The notes: a model not told the origin generated them from the sequence alone. A DNA stretch of 64,000 nt from Chryseobacterium paludis (GCF_025403485.1 NZ_CP099966.1:4834501-4898500); one strand, 5' to 3'. Shown: positions 26,244-35,759, numbered from the stretch's first letter. A program made the numbers and translations.

Positions 26244-28490
26244 ATGAAAAAACTTCTACTATCGTGTATGTTAGCTCTCGGTATCGGGGCATCAGCACAA
26301 ATTTTAGTCAATGAAAGCTTTGAGGGGTCAAGCTTACCTTCGGGATGGACAAGCAGTACGACCGGAACAGGGTCAACTAGTTCCCCCAGTGGATATGGAA
26401 CAAGCGCGGGAACGCCTTGTGCTGGTAGTAAAGCGGTATATAAAAATATTTACGGGACAACTTATACAGGTTGGAATGTAACATATACTTCTACTGCTTC
26501 TAATGCAACAGCTCTTACTTATTCTTTTAAATACCTTGCAACAGGTTATGGAAGCACAGGTCCAATCAGCGGAAGCGTTGCTGCAGATTATTCTGTGGAT
26601 GGCGGTACGAATTGGGTTGATTTGCTTAGTACTGTAACATTAGACAGTCCAAATGGTACTCCAATACCTTGTACTGCCGTTTCAGGAATAATCCCTGCGG
26701 GAACAATTCCAACCGGAGCCAGTTTTAAGCTGAGACTTAAAAGCACAAGTACGGCTACCGGAGATTTTTATATGGGTTTTGATGATGTTCAATTGTCACA
26801 AACTGTAACAAGTGCTCCTGTATGTACTACAATTTCTGCTCCTGCAAATGCTGCGACGGGAATTTCTATAACGCCTACTATAACTTGGGCAGTAGCTGGG
26901 GGTGCAACAAGCTACACCCTGAATGTAGGAACTACTGCTGGAGGAACTGATATCATCAACGGACTTGATGTAGGAGGTGTTACTTCATACACGATGCCTT
27001 CTGCAACACCTTTGGCTTATTCTACCCAGTATTATGTAACCATAATACCTAAGAATAGTATAGGGTCTGCAACGGGTTGTACTGGAAATTCATTTACGAC
27101 GATAACAATGCCTTGTCCAAGTGTTAGCTCGCCTCCTGGTACTGCAACCGGAGTTTCAACCATACCTACTTTTGCTTGGAGTTCTGTTACTGGAGCTACC
27201 GGGTATAAAATTACACTGGGAACTACATCTGGAGGTACGGATATTTTAAACAATACAGATTTAGGTAATGTTACTTCGTATACAATGCTTACCTCTTTAA
27301 ATCCATCAACGGTATATTATTATACAATTACTTCTTATAATGCAGTTACAAATTCAGGAACTTGTACTGAAAGGTCATTTACGACTACTTCAGTTGCTCC
27401 GCCAATTAATGATAACTGTGGAAATGCAACTGTATTAACTGTGAATGCTGATTTAGCATGTGGCGTTGTTACGGCAGGTAAGACATTGGGGGCTTCTCTA
27501 TCTATGGCGGCAACACCTTGTAACGGAAATCCTGATGATGATGTTTGGTTTAGCTTCGTTGCTAGTGGTCCTGTGCATGTTGTTAAACTTTCTGATGTTG
27601 TTTCAACAGGTACAACGTCAACCACGGATATGTATTTCCAGGTATTAAGTGGTGTGTGTGGTTCTCAGACAAGTGTTTTATGTTCTGATCCTAATTCAGC
27701 TACTGTAAGTGGTTTAACGGCAGGTGAGACTTATTATGTGAGAGTGTATACTTATTCAGGATCTGGATACAATGCTAGTTTCAATATCTGTGTTGGAACA
27801 CCTCCGCCACCGCCATCAAATGATAACTGTGCTAATCCTATACCTTTAACAGTAGGAGGTACATTTGATACTAATTTTATTACAACTACAAACGTTGGTG
27901 CAACAGCAGATGGTACAGCTCAATCTTGCCAAACAAGTGCAACAAACAATGTATGGTACTCTGTAGTGGTTCCGGCTTCTGGAACATTGAAGATTGAAAC
28001 CAATTCAGTTGCAGGCTCTACCTTTAGTGATTCAGTTATAAATGTATTTAGCGGTACATGTGGTTCATTAACAAATGTTTCTTGTGATGATGATTCTTCA
28101 GCAGATGGTAACTTCTCGCTTGTTTCATTAACTGGTCAAACTCCAGGAGCAACATTGTTGGTAAGTGTTTGGAGATATTCTTCAGGTACAGGAACTGATG
28201 GGGAGTTTAAGATTTCTGCTTATGATGCTTCTTTATTAGGAACTAATGAGGTTTCTAATAATAAGAATAATCTTAAAGTTTATCCGAACCCATTTGCTGA
28301 TGTATTGAATATTTCTGATGTATCTAAAGTGAAATCTATTTCAGTTTCAGATGTTGCAGGAAGATTGGTGAAAACAGTCATTAATCCAAGTTCAACCCTT
28401 CAGTTAGGAGAGTTAAAATCAGGAATGTATCTGGTAACACTTGAAATGAAAGATGGTTCTAAACAAACGATTAAAACAATCAAAAAATAA
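26244..28490 (+). CDS. T9SS type A sorted secreted protein, adhesin-like
   Basis: A 748-aa surface or secreted protein from the ATG at 26244; an upstream start at 26196 would place extra residues before the signal peptide (MKKLLLSCMLALGIGASAQ). Domains: an anchor J/cleaved-adhesin-like beta sandwich (about 20-185, starting ILVNESFEGSSLPSGW); two fibronectin-type segments (each with SYTLNVGTTAGGTD or GYKITLGTTSGGTD); two PPC-like beta domains beginning NDNCGNATVLTV and NDNCANPIPLTV; and a C-terminal T9SS type A domain (LKVYPNPFADVLNISD to the Lys-rich end). It is first of three tandem cargo genes. Confidence 0.88.
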   Translation: MKKLLLSCMLALGIGASAQILVNESFEGSSLPSGWTSSTTGTGSTSSPSGYGTSAGTPCAGSKAVYKNIYGTTYTGWNVTYTSTASNATALTYSFKYLATGYGSTGPISGSVAADYSVDGGTNWVDLLSTVTLDSPNGTPIPCTAVSGIIPAGTIPTGASFKLRLKSTSTATGDFYMGFDDVQLSQTVTSAPVCTTISAPANAATGISITPTITWAVAGGATSYTLNVGTTAGGTDIINGLDVGGVTSYTMPSATPLAYSTQYYVTIIPKNSIGSATGCTGNSFTTITMPCPSVSSPPGTATGVSTIPTFAWSSVTGATGYKITLGTTSGGTDILNNTDLGNVTSYTMLTSLNPSTVYYYTITSYNAVTNSGTCTERSFTTTSVAPPINDNCGNATVLTVNADLACGVVTAGKTLGASLSMAATPCNGNPDDDVWFSFVASGPVHVVKLSDVVSTGTTSTTDMYFQVLSGVCGSQTSVLCSDPNSATVSGLTAGETYYVRVYTYSGSGYNASFNICVGTPPPPPSNDNCANPIPLTVGGTFDTNFITTTNVGATADGTAQSCQTSATNNVWYSVVVPASGTLKIETNSVAGSTFSDSVINVFSGTCGSLTNVSCDDDSSADGNFSLVSLTGQTPGATLLVSVWRYSSGTGTDGEFKISAYDASLLGTNEVSNNKNNLKVYPNPFADVLNISDVSKVKSISVSDVAGRLVKTVINPSSTLQLGELKSGMYLVTLEMKDGSKQTIKTIKK

Positions 28491-28515
28491 AATTCGATTT
28501 AATTTATAAATAATG

Positions 28516-28541
28516 ATGGCAGCTAAAATATTAGCTGCCAT
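28516..28541 (+). terminator. Terminator after the first T9SS cargo gene
   Basis: ATGGCAGCTAA (28516-28526) pairs with TTAGCTGCCAT (28531-28541), followed by TTTTG. A near copy follows the next gene. Confidence 0.85.
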
Positions 28542-28604
28542 TTTTGTATTGTATTTGTTATTTTATTAGTAAATTAGTTCCTTAAACACTATATACTTGA
28601 ATTT

Positions 28605-30569
28605 ATGACAAAATTTTTACTTTCATGCTTTTTCTTTGTAAGCATGGCCTTAAGCGCCCAGATTGATTTGGGTACAGGAAGTACTGATGTTGGAGTTGCT
28701 CCAATAAGTACCTATTACGGATACTCTTATGTACAACAGATTTACCCTAAACAGGAAATCAACGCAAATGCTGCCGGAAATATCACCGGTCTTAAATTTT
28801 ATCTGGACCCAACGATGTCTTTGGCAAACTCATCAGATTGGGTAGTGTATTTGGGACATACTACAAAGACGAATTTTATTTCTGATACAGATTGGATTCC
28901 TGTTGCTCAGCTCACACAGGTTTATGCGGGAACGATTACCAATGCAAACGGAGTGGTAGAAATTACTTTTGCGACACCATTTCCGTATAATAATGTAGAT
29001 AATTTAGTGATAGCTGCCGAAGAGAACTCTGCAGGTTATGATGATAATGATAATGATGAGGCGATGTATGTATATCCTTCAGCCCCTAATTCTCTACTTT
29101 TTTATAAAAATGATAGTACTAATCCAGATCCGACTACTCCTCCGGCAGGAAATTTAGAAGGATATAAGTCGGTGATAACTATTACCGGATTAACGATGAG
29201 TGCAATTCCAGCTTGTCCATTGATTACTTATCCAATGAACAACGCGACATTTGTTCCACTATCGCCAACAATTACCTGGAATGCCACTTCGGGAGCCACT
29301 AGCTATAAAGTGTCAATAGGTACAACACCAGGAGGAACTGATGTAGTTAATCAACAATCTGTAACAACCAACAGCTTTGCTCCGCCCACTGCATTAACTC
29401 CTAATACAATGTATTATTTACGAGTGGTGTCTGTGGCAGCTGCCGGTGAATCATCAGGCTGTTCTGAAATTGCGTTTACATCTGCACCACCATTACCTAC
29501 AAATGATGACTGTGCAGCAGCAATTACTTTAACGGTAAACCCTGATCTAAATTGTGGTACTGTAACCTCTGGTTATACATTAGGAGCCACCGACTCAGGA
29601 TTAATTCCTGATCCGTGTTATGGTGAACCGGATGATGATGTTTGGTTTAAATTTGTAGCGACCGGTACAACTCATAAAATTTCTCTTTTGAATGTGGCCT
29701 CAATTGGAACAGTTGATGATACTGATACTTATTTTCAGGTATTTAGCGGAGCATGTGGTACTTTATCAAGTATTTTATGTTCAGATGCGACTTCTTCTGT
29801 AGTTTCAGGACTTACTGCAGGTGAGACTTATTACGTAAGAGTATATAGTTATTCTGATGCAGGAAGTAATCAAAGTTTTGATATCTGTGTTGGAAGTATT
29901 CCACCACCACCAGTGAACGATGAATGTTCCGGAGCGTTAGTTGCTTCTACTTTCCCTTATACCTATGTACAAGCTGATGGAGGTGGTGCTACGAATAACG
30001 GCGGTTTTGTTAATGCTTGTTCTAATACAATGAATGATGGAACATGGTTTACATTTGTAGGCGATGGAGGAGTTTTTGATATTACAGTTACCATGCCGGC
30101 AAATAGTGATTTTGATTCACAAATAGGTGTCTATAGTGGTACTTGTGGAAGCCTATCATGTGAGGACACCGTTGATGATACGGGTTCAGGAGAATCAGAG
30201 ACCATATCAATACCTACACTGTCAGGAAATACTTATTATGTAAATATTGGTAATTTCAGTGGATTTACAGATAATCTTGAGGGTGCATTTACGATCACTA
30301 TTAGTAAAAATAATTTAGGAACTTCTGAGGTATCAGGAAATAAAAATGGTCTGAAAGTTTATCCAAATCCATTTAATGATGTCTTAAATATATCGGATAT
30401 TGCTAAAGTTAAAACAATAACAATTTCTGATTTTTCAGGAAGATTGGTGAAAACTATTGATAATCCTGGTTCTGTACTTCATCTGAATGATATTAAATCT
30501 GGAATGTATTTAGTAACAATGACCATGAAAGATGGTACTAAACAGACAGTTAAAGTAATCAAAAAATAA
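28605..30569 (+). CDS. T9SS type A sorted secreted protein (tandem paralog 1)
   Basis: A 654-aa secreted protein with a signal peptide (about 1-19, ending MALSAQ). Domains: an N-terminal beta domain (20-200; YYGYSYVQQIYPKQEINA and WVVYLGHTTKTNF) found in other Bacteroidota surface proteins; a fibronectin-like segment (SYKVSIGTTPGGTD); two PPC-like domains starting NDDCAAAITLTV and NDECSGALVAST; and a T9SS type A C terminus (LKVYPNPFNDVLNISD). It closely resembles the next gene over its whole length, so the pair arose by duplication. Binding partner unknown. TATACTTG at 28592-28599 is a near-match -7 box. Confidence 0.87.
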   Translation: MTKFLLSCFFFVSMALSAQIDLGTGSTDVGVAPISTYYGYSYVQQIYPKQEINANAAGNITGLKFYLDPTMSLANSSDWVVYLGHTTKTNFISDTDWIPVAQLTQVYAGTITNANGVVEITFATPFPYNNVDNLVIAAEENSAGYDDNDNDEAMYVYPSAPNSLLFYKNDSTNPDPTTPPAGNLEGYKSVITITGLTMSAIPACPLITYPMNNATFVPLSPTITWNATSGATSYKVSIGTTPGGTDVVNQQSVTTNSFAPPTALTPNTMYYLRVVSVAAAGESSGCSEIAFTSAPPLPTNDDCAAAITLTVNPDLNCGTVTSGYTLGATDSGLIPDPCYGEPDDDVWFKFVATGTTHKISLLNVASIGTVDDTDTYFQVFSGACGTLSSILCSDATSSVVSGLTAGETYYVRVYSYSDAGSNQSFDICVGSIPPPPVNDECSGALVASTFPYTYVQADGGGATNNGGFVNACSNTMNDGTWFTFVGDGGVFDITVTMPANSDFDSQIGVYSGTCGSLSCEDTVDDTGSGESETISIPTLSGNTYYVNIGNFSGFTDNLEGAFTITISKNNLGTSEVSGNKNGLKVYPNPFNDVLNISDIAKVKTITISDFSGRLVKTIDNPGSVLHLNDIKSGMYLVTMTMKDGTKQTVKVIKK

Positions 30570-30595
30570 AATAAAAAATTAACTTGTAAATAATG

Positions 30596-30621
30596 ATGGC
30601 AGCTAAGTTTTTAGCTGTCAT
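30596..30621 (+). terminator. Terminator after T9SS paralog 1, copy of the 28516 hairpin
   Basis: ATGGCAGCTAA (30596-30606) pairs with TTAGCTGTCAT (30611-30621; one G-T pair), followed by T8. The surrounding words match those at 28511-28545. Confidence 0.85.
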
Positions 30622-30683
30622 TTTTTTTATTTATATGCTGTTTTATTGGTAAATTAGTGTCTAAATAACAAAAACTTTAATTC

Positions 30684-32666
30684 ATGAAAAAAATTTTACT
30701 CTCATGCTTATTGATGATAAGCATGGCTTTAAACGCCCAGATCAATTTGGGTATGGGAAGTATTGATGTTGGAGCAGCTCCAATAAGTACCTATTATGGG
30801 TACTCTTATGTACAGCAGATTTTTTCAAAACAGGAAATTAATGCTGATGCAGCTGGGAATATTACCGGGCTTTCATTCTATCTGGATCCTACGAAACCTA
30901 TTGTAAATTCGTTAGATTGGGTAGTATATTTAGGCCATACAACAAAATCGAGTTTTGTTTCTGATTCGGATTGGTTACCAGTTTCGCAACTTACACAGGT
31001 GTATGCGGGAACTGTAACAAATATTAATGGAGTGGTAACAGTAACTTTTCCTACTCCGTTTCCTTATAATAATATTGATAATTTAGTTGTAGCTGTTGAT
31101 GAAAATTCTCAGGACTATGATGATAATAGCGATGAGGTGATGAATGTATATCCTTCAGCACCTAATTCAACTCTTTATTTTAGAAATGATGGGACTAATC
31201 CGAATCCTTCTTTCCCTCCTATAGGAAATTTAGCTTCATATAAATCGGTGATTACCATTAATGGATTAACAAAAAAACCAATTCCGGCTTGTCCTTTAAT
31301 TGTTTATCCAACGAATAATACAGTTTTTGTTCCATTATTACCGACCATTATCTGGAATGCCGTTGCCGGAGCTACAGGGTATAAAGTGTCCATAGGAACA
31401 ACACCAGGAGGAACTGATATTGTTAATCAGCAGTCTGTAACAAGTGGTAGCTTTGCTCTGCCTACTTTACTAAGTCCTGATACCATGTATTATTTACGAG
31501 TAGTTTCTGTAGCAGCTGCCGGTGAATCATCAGGCTGTTCTGAAATTACATTTAAATCTGCACCACCATTACCGATAAATGATAATTGTATAGGAGCGAA
31601 GACCCTAACAGTGAATTCTGATCTGGATTGTGGTGTTGTAACCTCCGGTTATACATTAGGAGCCACACCTTCAGGATTAACTGCAGCTCCATGTTACGGT
31701 GATCCTGATGATGATGTTTGGTTTAAATTTGTAGCGACAAAGACAAGTCATAAAATTTCCCTTTTGAATGTGACCTCTATTGGTACATTTGACGATGATG
31801 ATATCTATTTTCAGGTTCTTAGCGGAACGTGTGGTGTCTTGTCCAGTGTTCTGTGTTCAGATGCTACTTCATCTATAGTTTCCGGACTTACAATAGGCCA
31901 GACTTATTATGTAAGAGTATACAGTTATTATGATACGGGTAGTAATCAAAGTTTTGATATCTGTGTTGGAAGTATTCCACCACCACCGGTAAACGATGAA
32001 TGTTCCGGAGCGTTAGTTGCTTCTGCTTTTCCTTATAATTATGTGCAGTCTGATGGGGGAGGAGCTACTAATAATGCTGGATTTATTACTGCATGTGATA
32101 ACGGAATGAATGATGGAACATGGTTTACATTTGTAGGTGATGGGGACATATTTAATATTGCTGTTAGTATGCCGCCAGGTAGTGATTTTGATCCTCAGGT
32201 AGACGTTTACAGTGGTACTTGTGGTAATTTATCATGTGAAGGTACTGTGGACAGTATGGCTTCGGGAGAATCAGAATATATATCGGTAGCAACAGTACCG
32301 GGAACTACTTATTATATTAATGTGGGGCATTATAGCCAATTTACAGATGAATTGGAAGGCACATTCACTATTGATATAAGCAAAGGAACTTCTCAGTCTG
32401 ACAAAAATGCTTCGGGAGCTTCTAAGGTTATACCAGTTACAAAAGGTAATGGAGTTTATCCAAATCCATTTACTGATGTTTTAAATATTTCAGATAGTGA
32501 AAATGTTAAGTCAGTTATGGTTTCTGACTTTGCTGGAAGAGTAGTGAAGACTATAGATAACCCCGATTCTGTAATTCATTTGAACGGTATTCAATCGGGA
32601 TTGTATTTGGTGACAATGACTATGAAAAACGGTTCTAAACAAACAGTAAAAGTGATCAAAAAATAA
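30684..32666 (+). CDS. T9SS type A sorted secreted protein (tandem paralog 2)
   Basis: A 660-aa near-copy of the preceding protein, with the same domain order: signal peptide (ending MALNAQ), N-terminal YYGYSYVQQIFSKQEINA domain, fibronectin-like segment (GYKVSIGTTPGGTD), two PPC-like domains (NDNCIGAKTLTV, NDECSGALVASA) and a T9SS type A C terminus (GVYPNPFTDVLNISD). A short insertion, about 15 residues (SQSDKNASGASKVIPVT), precedes the C-terminal domain and is absent from paralog 1. Divergence is spread along the length, so both copies are likely functional. Confidence 0.87.
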   Translation: MKKILLSCLLMISMALNAQINLGMGSIDVGAAPISTYYGYSYVQQIFSKQEINADAAGNITGLSFYLDPTKPIVNSLDWVVYLGHTTKSSFVSDSDWLPVSQLTQVYAGTVTNINGVVTVTFPTPFPYNNIDNLVVAVDENSQDYDDNSDEVMNVYPSAPNSTLYFRNDGTNPNPSFPPIGNLASYKSVITINGLTKKPIPACPLIVYPTNNTVFVPLLPTIIWNAVAGATGYKVSIGTTPGGTDIVNQQSVTSGSFALPTLLSPDTMYYLRVVSVAAAGESSGCSEITFKSAPPLPINDNCIGAKTLTVNSDLDCGVVTSGYTLGATPSGLTAAPCYGDPDDDVWFKFVATKTSHKISLLNVTSIGTFDDDDIYFQVLSGTCGVLSSVLCSDATSSIVSGLTIGQTYYVRVYSYYDTGSNQSFDICVGSIPPPPVNDECSGALVASAFPYNYVQSDGGGATNNAGFITACDNGMNDGTWFTFVGDGDIFNIAVSMPPGSDFDPQVDVYSGTCGNLSCEGTVDSMASGESEYISVATVPGTTYYINVGHYSQFTDELEGTFTIDISKGTSQSDKNASGASKVIPVTKGNGVYPNPFTDVLNISDSENVKSVMVSDFAGRVVKTIDNPDSVIHLNGIQSGLYLVTMTMKNGSKQTVKVIKK

Positions 32667-32685
32667 ATTTGATTCACGTATAAAT

Positions 32686-32714
32686 AAAAAAGGTGGCCAC
32701 TGGCCACCTTTTTT
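32686..32714. terminator. Bidirectional terminator
   Basis: GGTGGC (32692-32697) pairs with GCCACC (32703-32708), extended by A and T runs on either side. It ends the T9SS gene (plus) and probably the 52-aa gene (minus). Confidence 0.85.
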
Positions 32715-32728
32715 ATTTATAGATTTCA

Positions 32729-32887
32729 TTATTTAGCAGGGACAGGCTGTATATCTCCTGTACTCATATGTTCGAAAATGGTCGGAAAAAACATCACTAA
32801 TATAAAATAAATGATGATCATTAAAGCAACTAAGGCGAAAAGGATAATTACTAAACTGTTTGGCTTATTTTTCTTTTGTGGTTCCAT
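32729..32887 (-). CDS. Small 52-aa membrane protein, unknown function
   Basis: A short open frame that I read directly: ATG at 32885-32887, TAA at 32729-32731. It codes for a basic N terminus (MEPQKKNKPNS), one strong hydrophobic segment (about residues 11-35, LVIILFALVALMIIIYFILV) and a polar C terminus (EHMSTGDIQPVPAK). Strand, spacing and adjacency to a terminator on one side fit a real gene. It lies 43 nt downstream of the K+ channel gene on the same strand, so it may be co-transcribed and could be a channel-associated small subunit, but that is only inference. Confidence 0.6.
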   Translation of the reverse strand: MEPQKKNKPNSLVIILFALVALMIIIYFILVMFFPTIFEHMSTGDIQPVPAK

Positions 32888-32930
32888 GATATTGTGATAT
32901 TGGGTTAATAGATTAGTTTGATAATTAATA

Positions 32931-33758
32931 TTAAGCTAATTTCTTGCCACATTGTTTGCAATACCTTGCATCATCATCAATATCTTCATTTCCACACCGA
33001 TCACAGATCATTTCAAGATTTTGTCTTTTATTTCGCATTTCTGCTGTCACGATTCCCGTAGGAACAGCAATAATAGAATAACCAGCGAGCATCAGTATAA
33101 CTGCAAAAAATTTCCCCATTGGCGTAATAGGAGATACATCACCATAGCCAACTGTGGTTACGGTAACAACAGCCCAATAGATAGATTGTGGGATCGTTTC
33201 AAAGCCTTGTCTTCCACCTTCTACCATAAACATCAGAGAGCCTACGATTACTGAGAAAATAATTAAGAATAAGAGAAAGATATAAATTTTTCTTGAACTG
33301 TTTTTGAGTGCCCGTACGATGAGATAACCGTCATTCATAAAATCCAGTAAATTGAAAATTCTGAAAACCCTCAACATTCTCAGCATTCTGAATATCAGGA
33401 AATACTTTGTGATTGGAAAGAAAAAACTTAGGTAAAAAGGAACCAGAGCCAGGAAATCTATAATGCCAAAGAAACTGAAAATGTAATTTTTTTTATTCTT
33501 GACAACTGTAATTCGCATCAGGTATTCAACAGAGAAAAACAAGGATATGATCCATTCCAGGATGATAAAAGTAATATGAAATCTTTTATCTAATTGTGGG
33601 ACACTTTCCATCATGATAATAAGGGTGCTCCCAAGAATTAATGCTAATAGGACAATGTCAAAGAGTTTTCCCAGTTTTGTGTCGGATCGGTAAATAATAC
33701 GGTACAGAAATCTTTTCCATAGGGTATCTTCAGGAACAAGATTGTGTTCTCTTTCCAT
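32931..33758 (-). CDS. Voltage-gated-type potassium channel with C-terminal zinc ribbon
   Basis: A 275-aa inner-membrane ion channel. Six hydrophobic segments are visible. The S4-like segment has Arg at every third position (FRMLRMLRVFRIFNLL, about 125-140). The selectivity filter TVGYGD (in VVTVTTVGYGDVSP) indicates K+ selectivity. After the last segment a short cytoplasmic tail carries CDRCGNEDIDDDARYCKQCGKKL, a four-cysteine zinc ribbon, at residues 252-274. The ribbon may sense metal, mediate assembly or bind a partner. It is followed by the 52-aa membrane protein on the same strand. Confidence 0.92.
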   Translation of the reverse strand: MEREHNLVPEDTLWKRFLYRIIYRSDTKLGKLFDIVLLALILGSTLIIMMESVPQLDKRFHITFIILEWIISLFFSVEYLMRITVVKNKKNYIFSFFGIIDFLALVPFYLSFFFPITKYFLIFRMLRMLRVFRIFNLLDFMNDGYLIVRALKNSSRKIYIFLLFLIIFSVIVGSLMFMVEGGRQGFETIPQSIYWAVVTVTTVGYGDVSPITPMGKFFAVILMLAGYSIIAVPTGIVTAEMRNKRQNLEMICDRCGNEDIDDDARYCKQCGKKLA

Positions 33759-33819
33759 AATAGGAGTTTTTTTAAATTTAAGAAATTATCCTTATTTTCG
33801 TAGCAAACATACATAATAA

Positions 33820-34917
33820 ATGACAATTCGTGAAGTAATTTCAGAAATAGAAAAACGCATTCCAATACAGCAGGCAGAAGATTTTGACAATGTAGGTTTG
33901 TTATGTGGGTTTCCTGACCGTGAGGTAAATGGAATTCTGGTTTGCCATGATGCTCTGGAGAACGTCATAGGTGAAGCTATTGAAAAGAATTTGAACCTTA
34001 TTGTTTGTTTTCATCCTATTATTTTTTCAGGATTAAAATCTTTAACCGGAAAAAACTATGTAGAAAGGGTTGTTTTAAAGGCAATTGAAAATAAGATTGC
34101 CATCTATGCAATTCATACCGCTTTTGACAATGATTTCTTTGGTGTAAACGCAGGAATATGTAATCAATTAGGATTAAAGGATCTAAAGATTCTTCAGCCT
34201 AAAAAGAATAGTTTGAAACAACTTACAGTTTTTGTCCCGAAAGATCATTCTGAGCAGATGAAAGAATCTCTTTTTTCTGCAGGGGCCGGAAATATTGGAT
34301 TTTATGACGAATGCAGTTTCAGTATTAAAGGTAATGGTACTTTCAGACCCATCGCAGGATCAAATCCTTATTCAGGACAGCATGATGTACGGGAGAATGC
34401 AGATGAAAATATGATTTCGGTCATTTTTGAAAGCTATAAGCAAAATCAGATTATTTCGGCTATGAAATCTTCACACCCCTATGAAGAAGTTGCCTATCAG
34501 ATTTATAGTCTGGATAATGAAAATCAATATTCAGGATTAGGGATGTATGGAGAATTTGAAGAAGAAATGGATCAGAAAGATTTTTTACAATTTGTAAAAG
34601 AGAAATTTAACCTTGAAGTGATAAGACATTCCGGGTTCAATGATAAGAAAATCAAAAGAGTAGGCGTTTTAGGAGGTTCCGGAGCGAGTGGGATAAAATC
34701 TGCCTTATCTAAAAAATGCGATGCATACCTCACTGGAGACGTTAAATATCATGACTTTTTTCTGGCAGAATCAAAAATGTTGGTTTGTGATATAGGTCAT
34801 TATGAATCAGAACAATGGGTTGTGCAACAATTATTTGAAATTTTGTCACAAAAATTTAGTACATTTGCAATCTCAAAATCCAACGAAAAAACAAACCCAG
34901 TAAATTATTTCCTTTAG
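33820..34917 (+). CDS. Nif3-like dinuclear metal centre protein
   Basis: A 365-aa member of the Nif3/YbgI/DUF34 family, probable hexamer with a two-metal site; some homologs act as GTP cyclohydrolase-like or metal-insertion proteins, but the function is still unsettled. Metal ligands are visible in CFHPIIF (about residues 67-72), IHTAFDND (about 104-111) and GHYESEQW near the C terminus. The middle insertion (about 130-230) matches the PII-like domain of the long version. It ends with TAG 2 nt before the next ATG, so the two genes form an operon. Confidence 0.92.
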   Translation: MTIREVISEIEKRIPIQQAEDFDNVGLLCGFPDREVNGILVCHDALENVIGEAIEKNLNLIVCFHPIIFSGLKSLTGKNYVERVVLKAIENKIAIYAIHTAFDNDFFGVNAGICNQLGLKDLKILQPKKNSLKQLTVFVPKDHSEQMKESLFSAGAGNIGFYDECSFSIKGNGTFRPIAGSNPYSGQHDVRENADENMISVIFESYKQNQIISAMKSSHPYEEVAYQIYSLDNENQYSGLGMYGEFEEEMDQKDFLQFVKEKFNLEVIRHSGFNDKKIKRVGVLGGSGASGIKSALSKKCDAYLTGDVKYHDFFLAESKMLVCDIGHYESEQWVVQQLFEILSQKFSTFAISKSNEKTNPVNYFL

Positions 34918-34919
34918 AT

Positions 34920-35696
34920 ATGGCAAAAACCAACGATATTTCAGTTGAAGAGAAATTAAGAGCTTTATACGATTTACAAATCATAGATTCAAGATTGGAT
35001 GAAATCCGAAATACAAGAGGAGAATTGCCAATTGAGGTTGAAGATCTTGAAATCGAAATTGAAGGGCTTGAAAAAAGAGCTGAAAAATTTCATGCAGAAA
35101 TTAAAGATCAGGACGATCAGATCAAAACAAAGCATGAAGTAATTAACCATGCTAAAACTTTAATTGATAAATACAAGTCTCAACAAGATAACGTAAGAAA
35201 CAATAAAGAGTTTGAAGCTTTAGGTAAGGAGATTGAATTCCAAGATCTTGAAATCCAGCTTGCTGAGAAAAGAATTAAAGAATTTGGTGTTAAAATCACT
35301 CATAAAAATGAGACGGTAGACGAACTAAATTTAAAAATCAACGATTTGAAGAACCACTTAAAATTCAAAAAAGAAGAATTGGAAGGTTTGGTTTCTGAAA
35401 CTCAGAAAGAAGAAGATTATTTGATAGAACAATCTAAAGAATATGCAGGTAAAATTGACGAGAGATTACTAGCTTCTTATAACAGAATCAGAACAAACTC
35501 TATAAATGGTTTAGCAGTTGTAGGATTAGAAAGAGGTGCTCCAAAAGGATCATTCTTTACAATTCCACCACAAAAGCAAATGGAGATTGCTCAAAGAAAG
35601 AAAATTATTATTGATGAACATTCAGGAAAAATCTTAGTGGATGATGAATTGGTAATGGAAGAAAACGAAAGAATGAAATCTGTAATTAAGTTTTAA
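34920..35696 (+). CDS. CT398-type coiled-coil protein lacking its zinc ribbon cysteines
   Basis: A 258-aa protein made mainly of long charged helices (about residues 10-190), as in the C4-type zinc ribbon/CT398 family. The C-terminal region keeps the family outline (NGLAVVGLERGAPKGSFFTIPPQ, then KKIIIDEHSGKILVDDEL), where family members have GACGGC and VCEYCG. All four zinc-binding Cys are replaced, and the whole protein contains no cysteine. It is translated directly after the Nif3-like gene, a pairing that suggests a shared process. Function unknown; the coiled coil may scaffold a complex. Confidence 0.85.
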   Translation: MAKTNDISVEEKLRALYDLQIIDSRLDEIRNTRGELPIEVEDLEIEIEGLEKRAEKFHAEIKDQDDQIKTKHEVINHAKTLIDKYKSQQDNVRNNKEFEALGKEIEFQDLEIQLAEKRIKEFGVKITHKNETVDELNLKINDLKNHLKFKKEELEGLVSETQKEEDYLIEQSKEYAGKIDERLLASYNRIRTNSINGLAVVGLERGAPKGSFFTIPPQKQMEIAQRKKIIIDEHSGKILVDDELVMEENERMKSVIKF

Positions 35697-35716
35697 TTAC
35701 CGTTTTTTTAAATATA

Positions 35717-35744
35717 AAAGCTGTTTCAGAAATGAGACAGCTTT
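35717..35744 (+). terminator. Terminator of the Nif3-like operon
   Basis: AAAGCTGTTTCA (35717-35728) pairs with TGAGACAGCTTT (35733-35744; one G-T pair), followed by T. Confidence 0.85.
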
Positions 35745-35759
35745 TTTTATTTATAGTTT

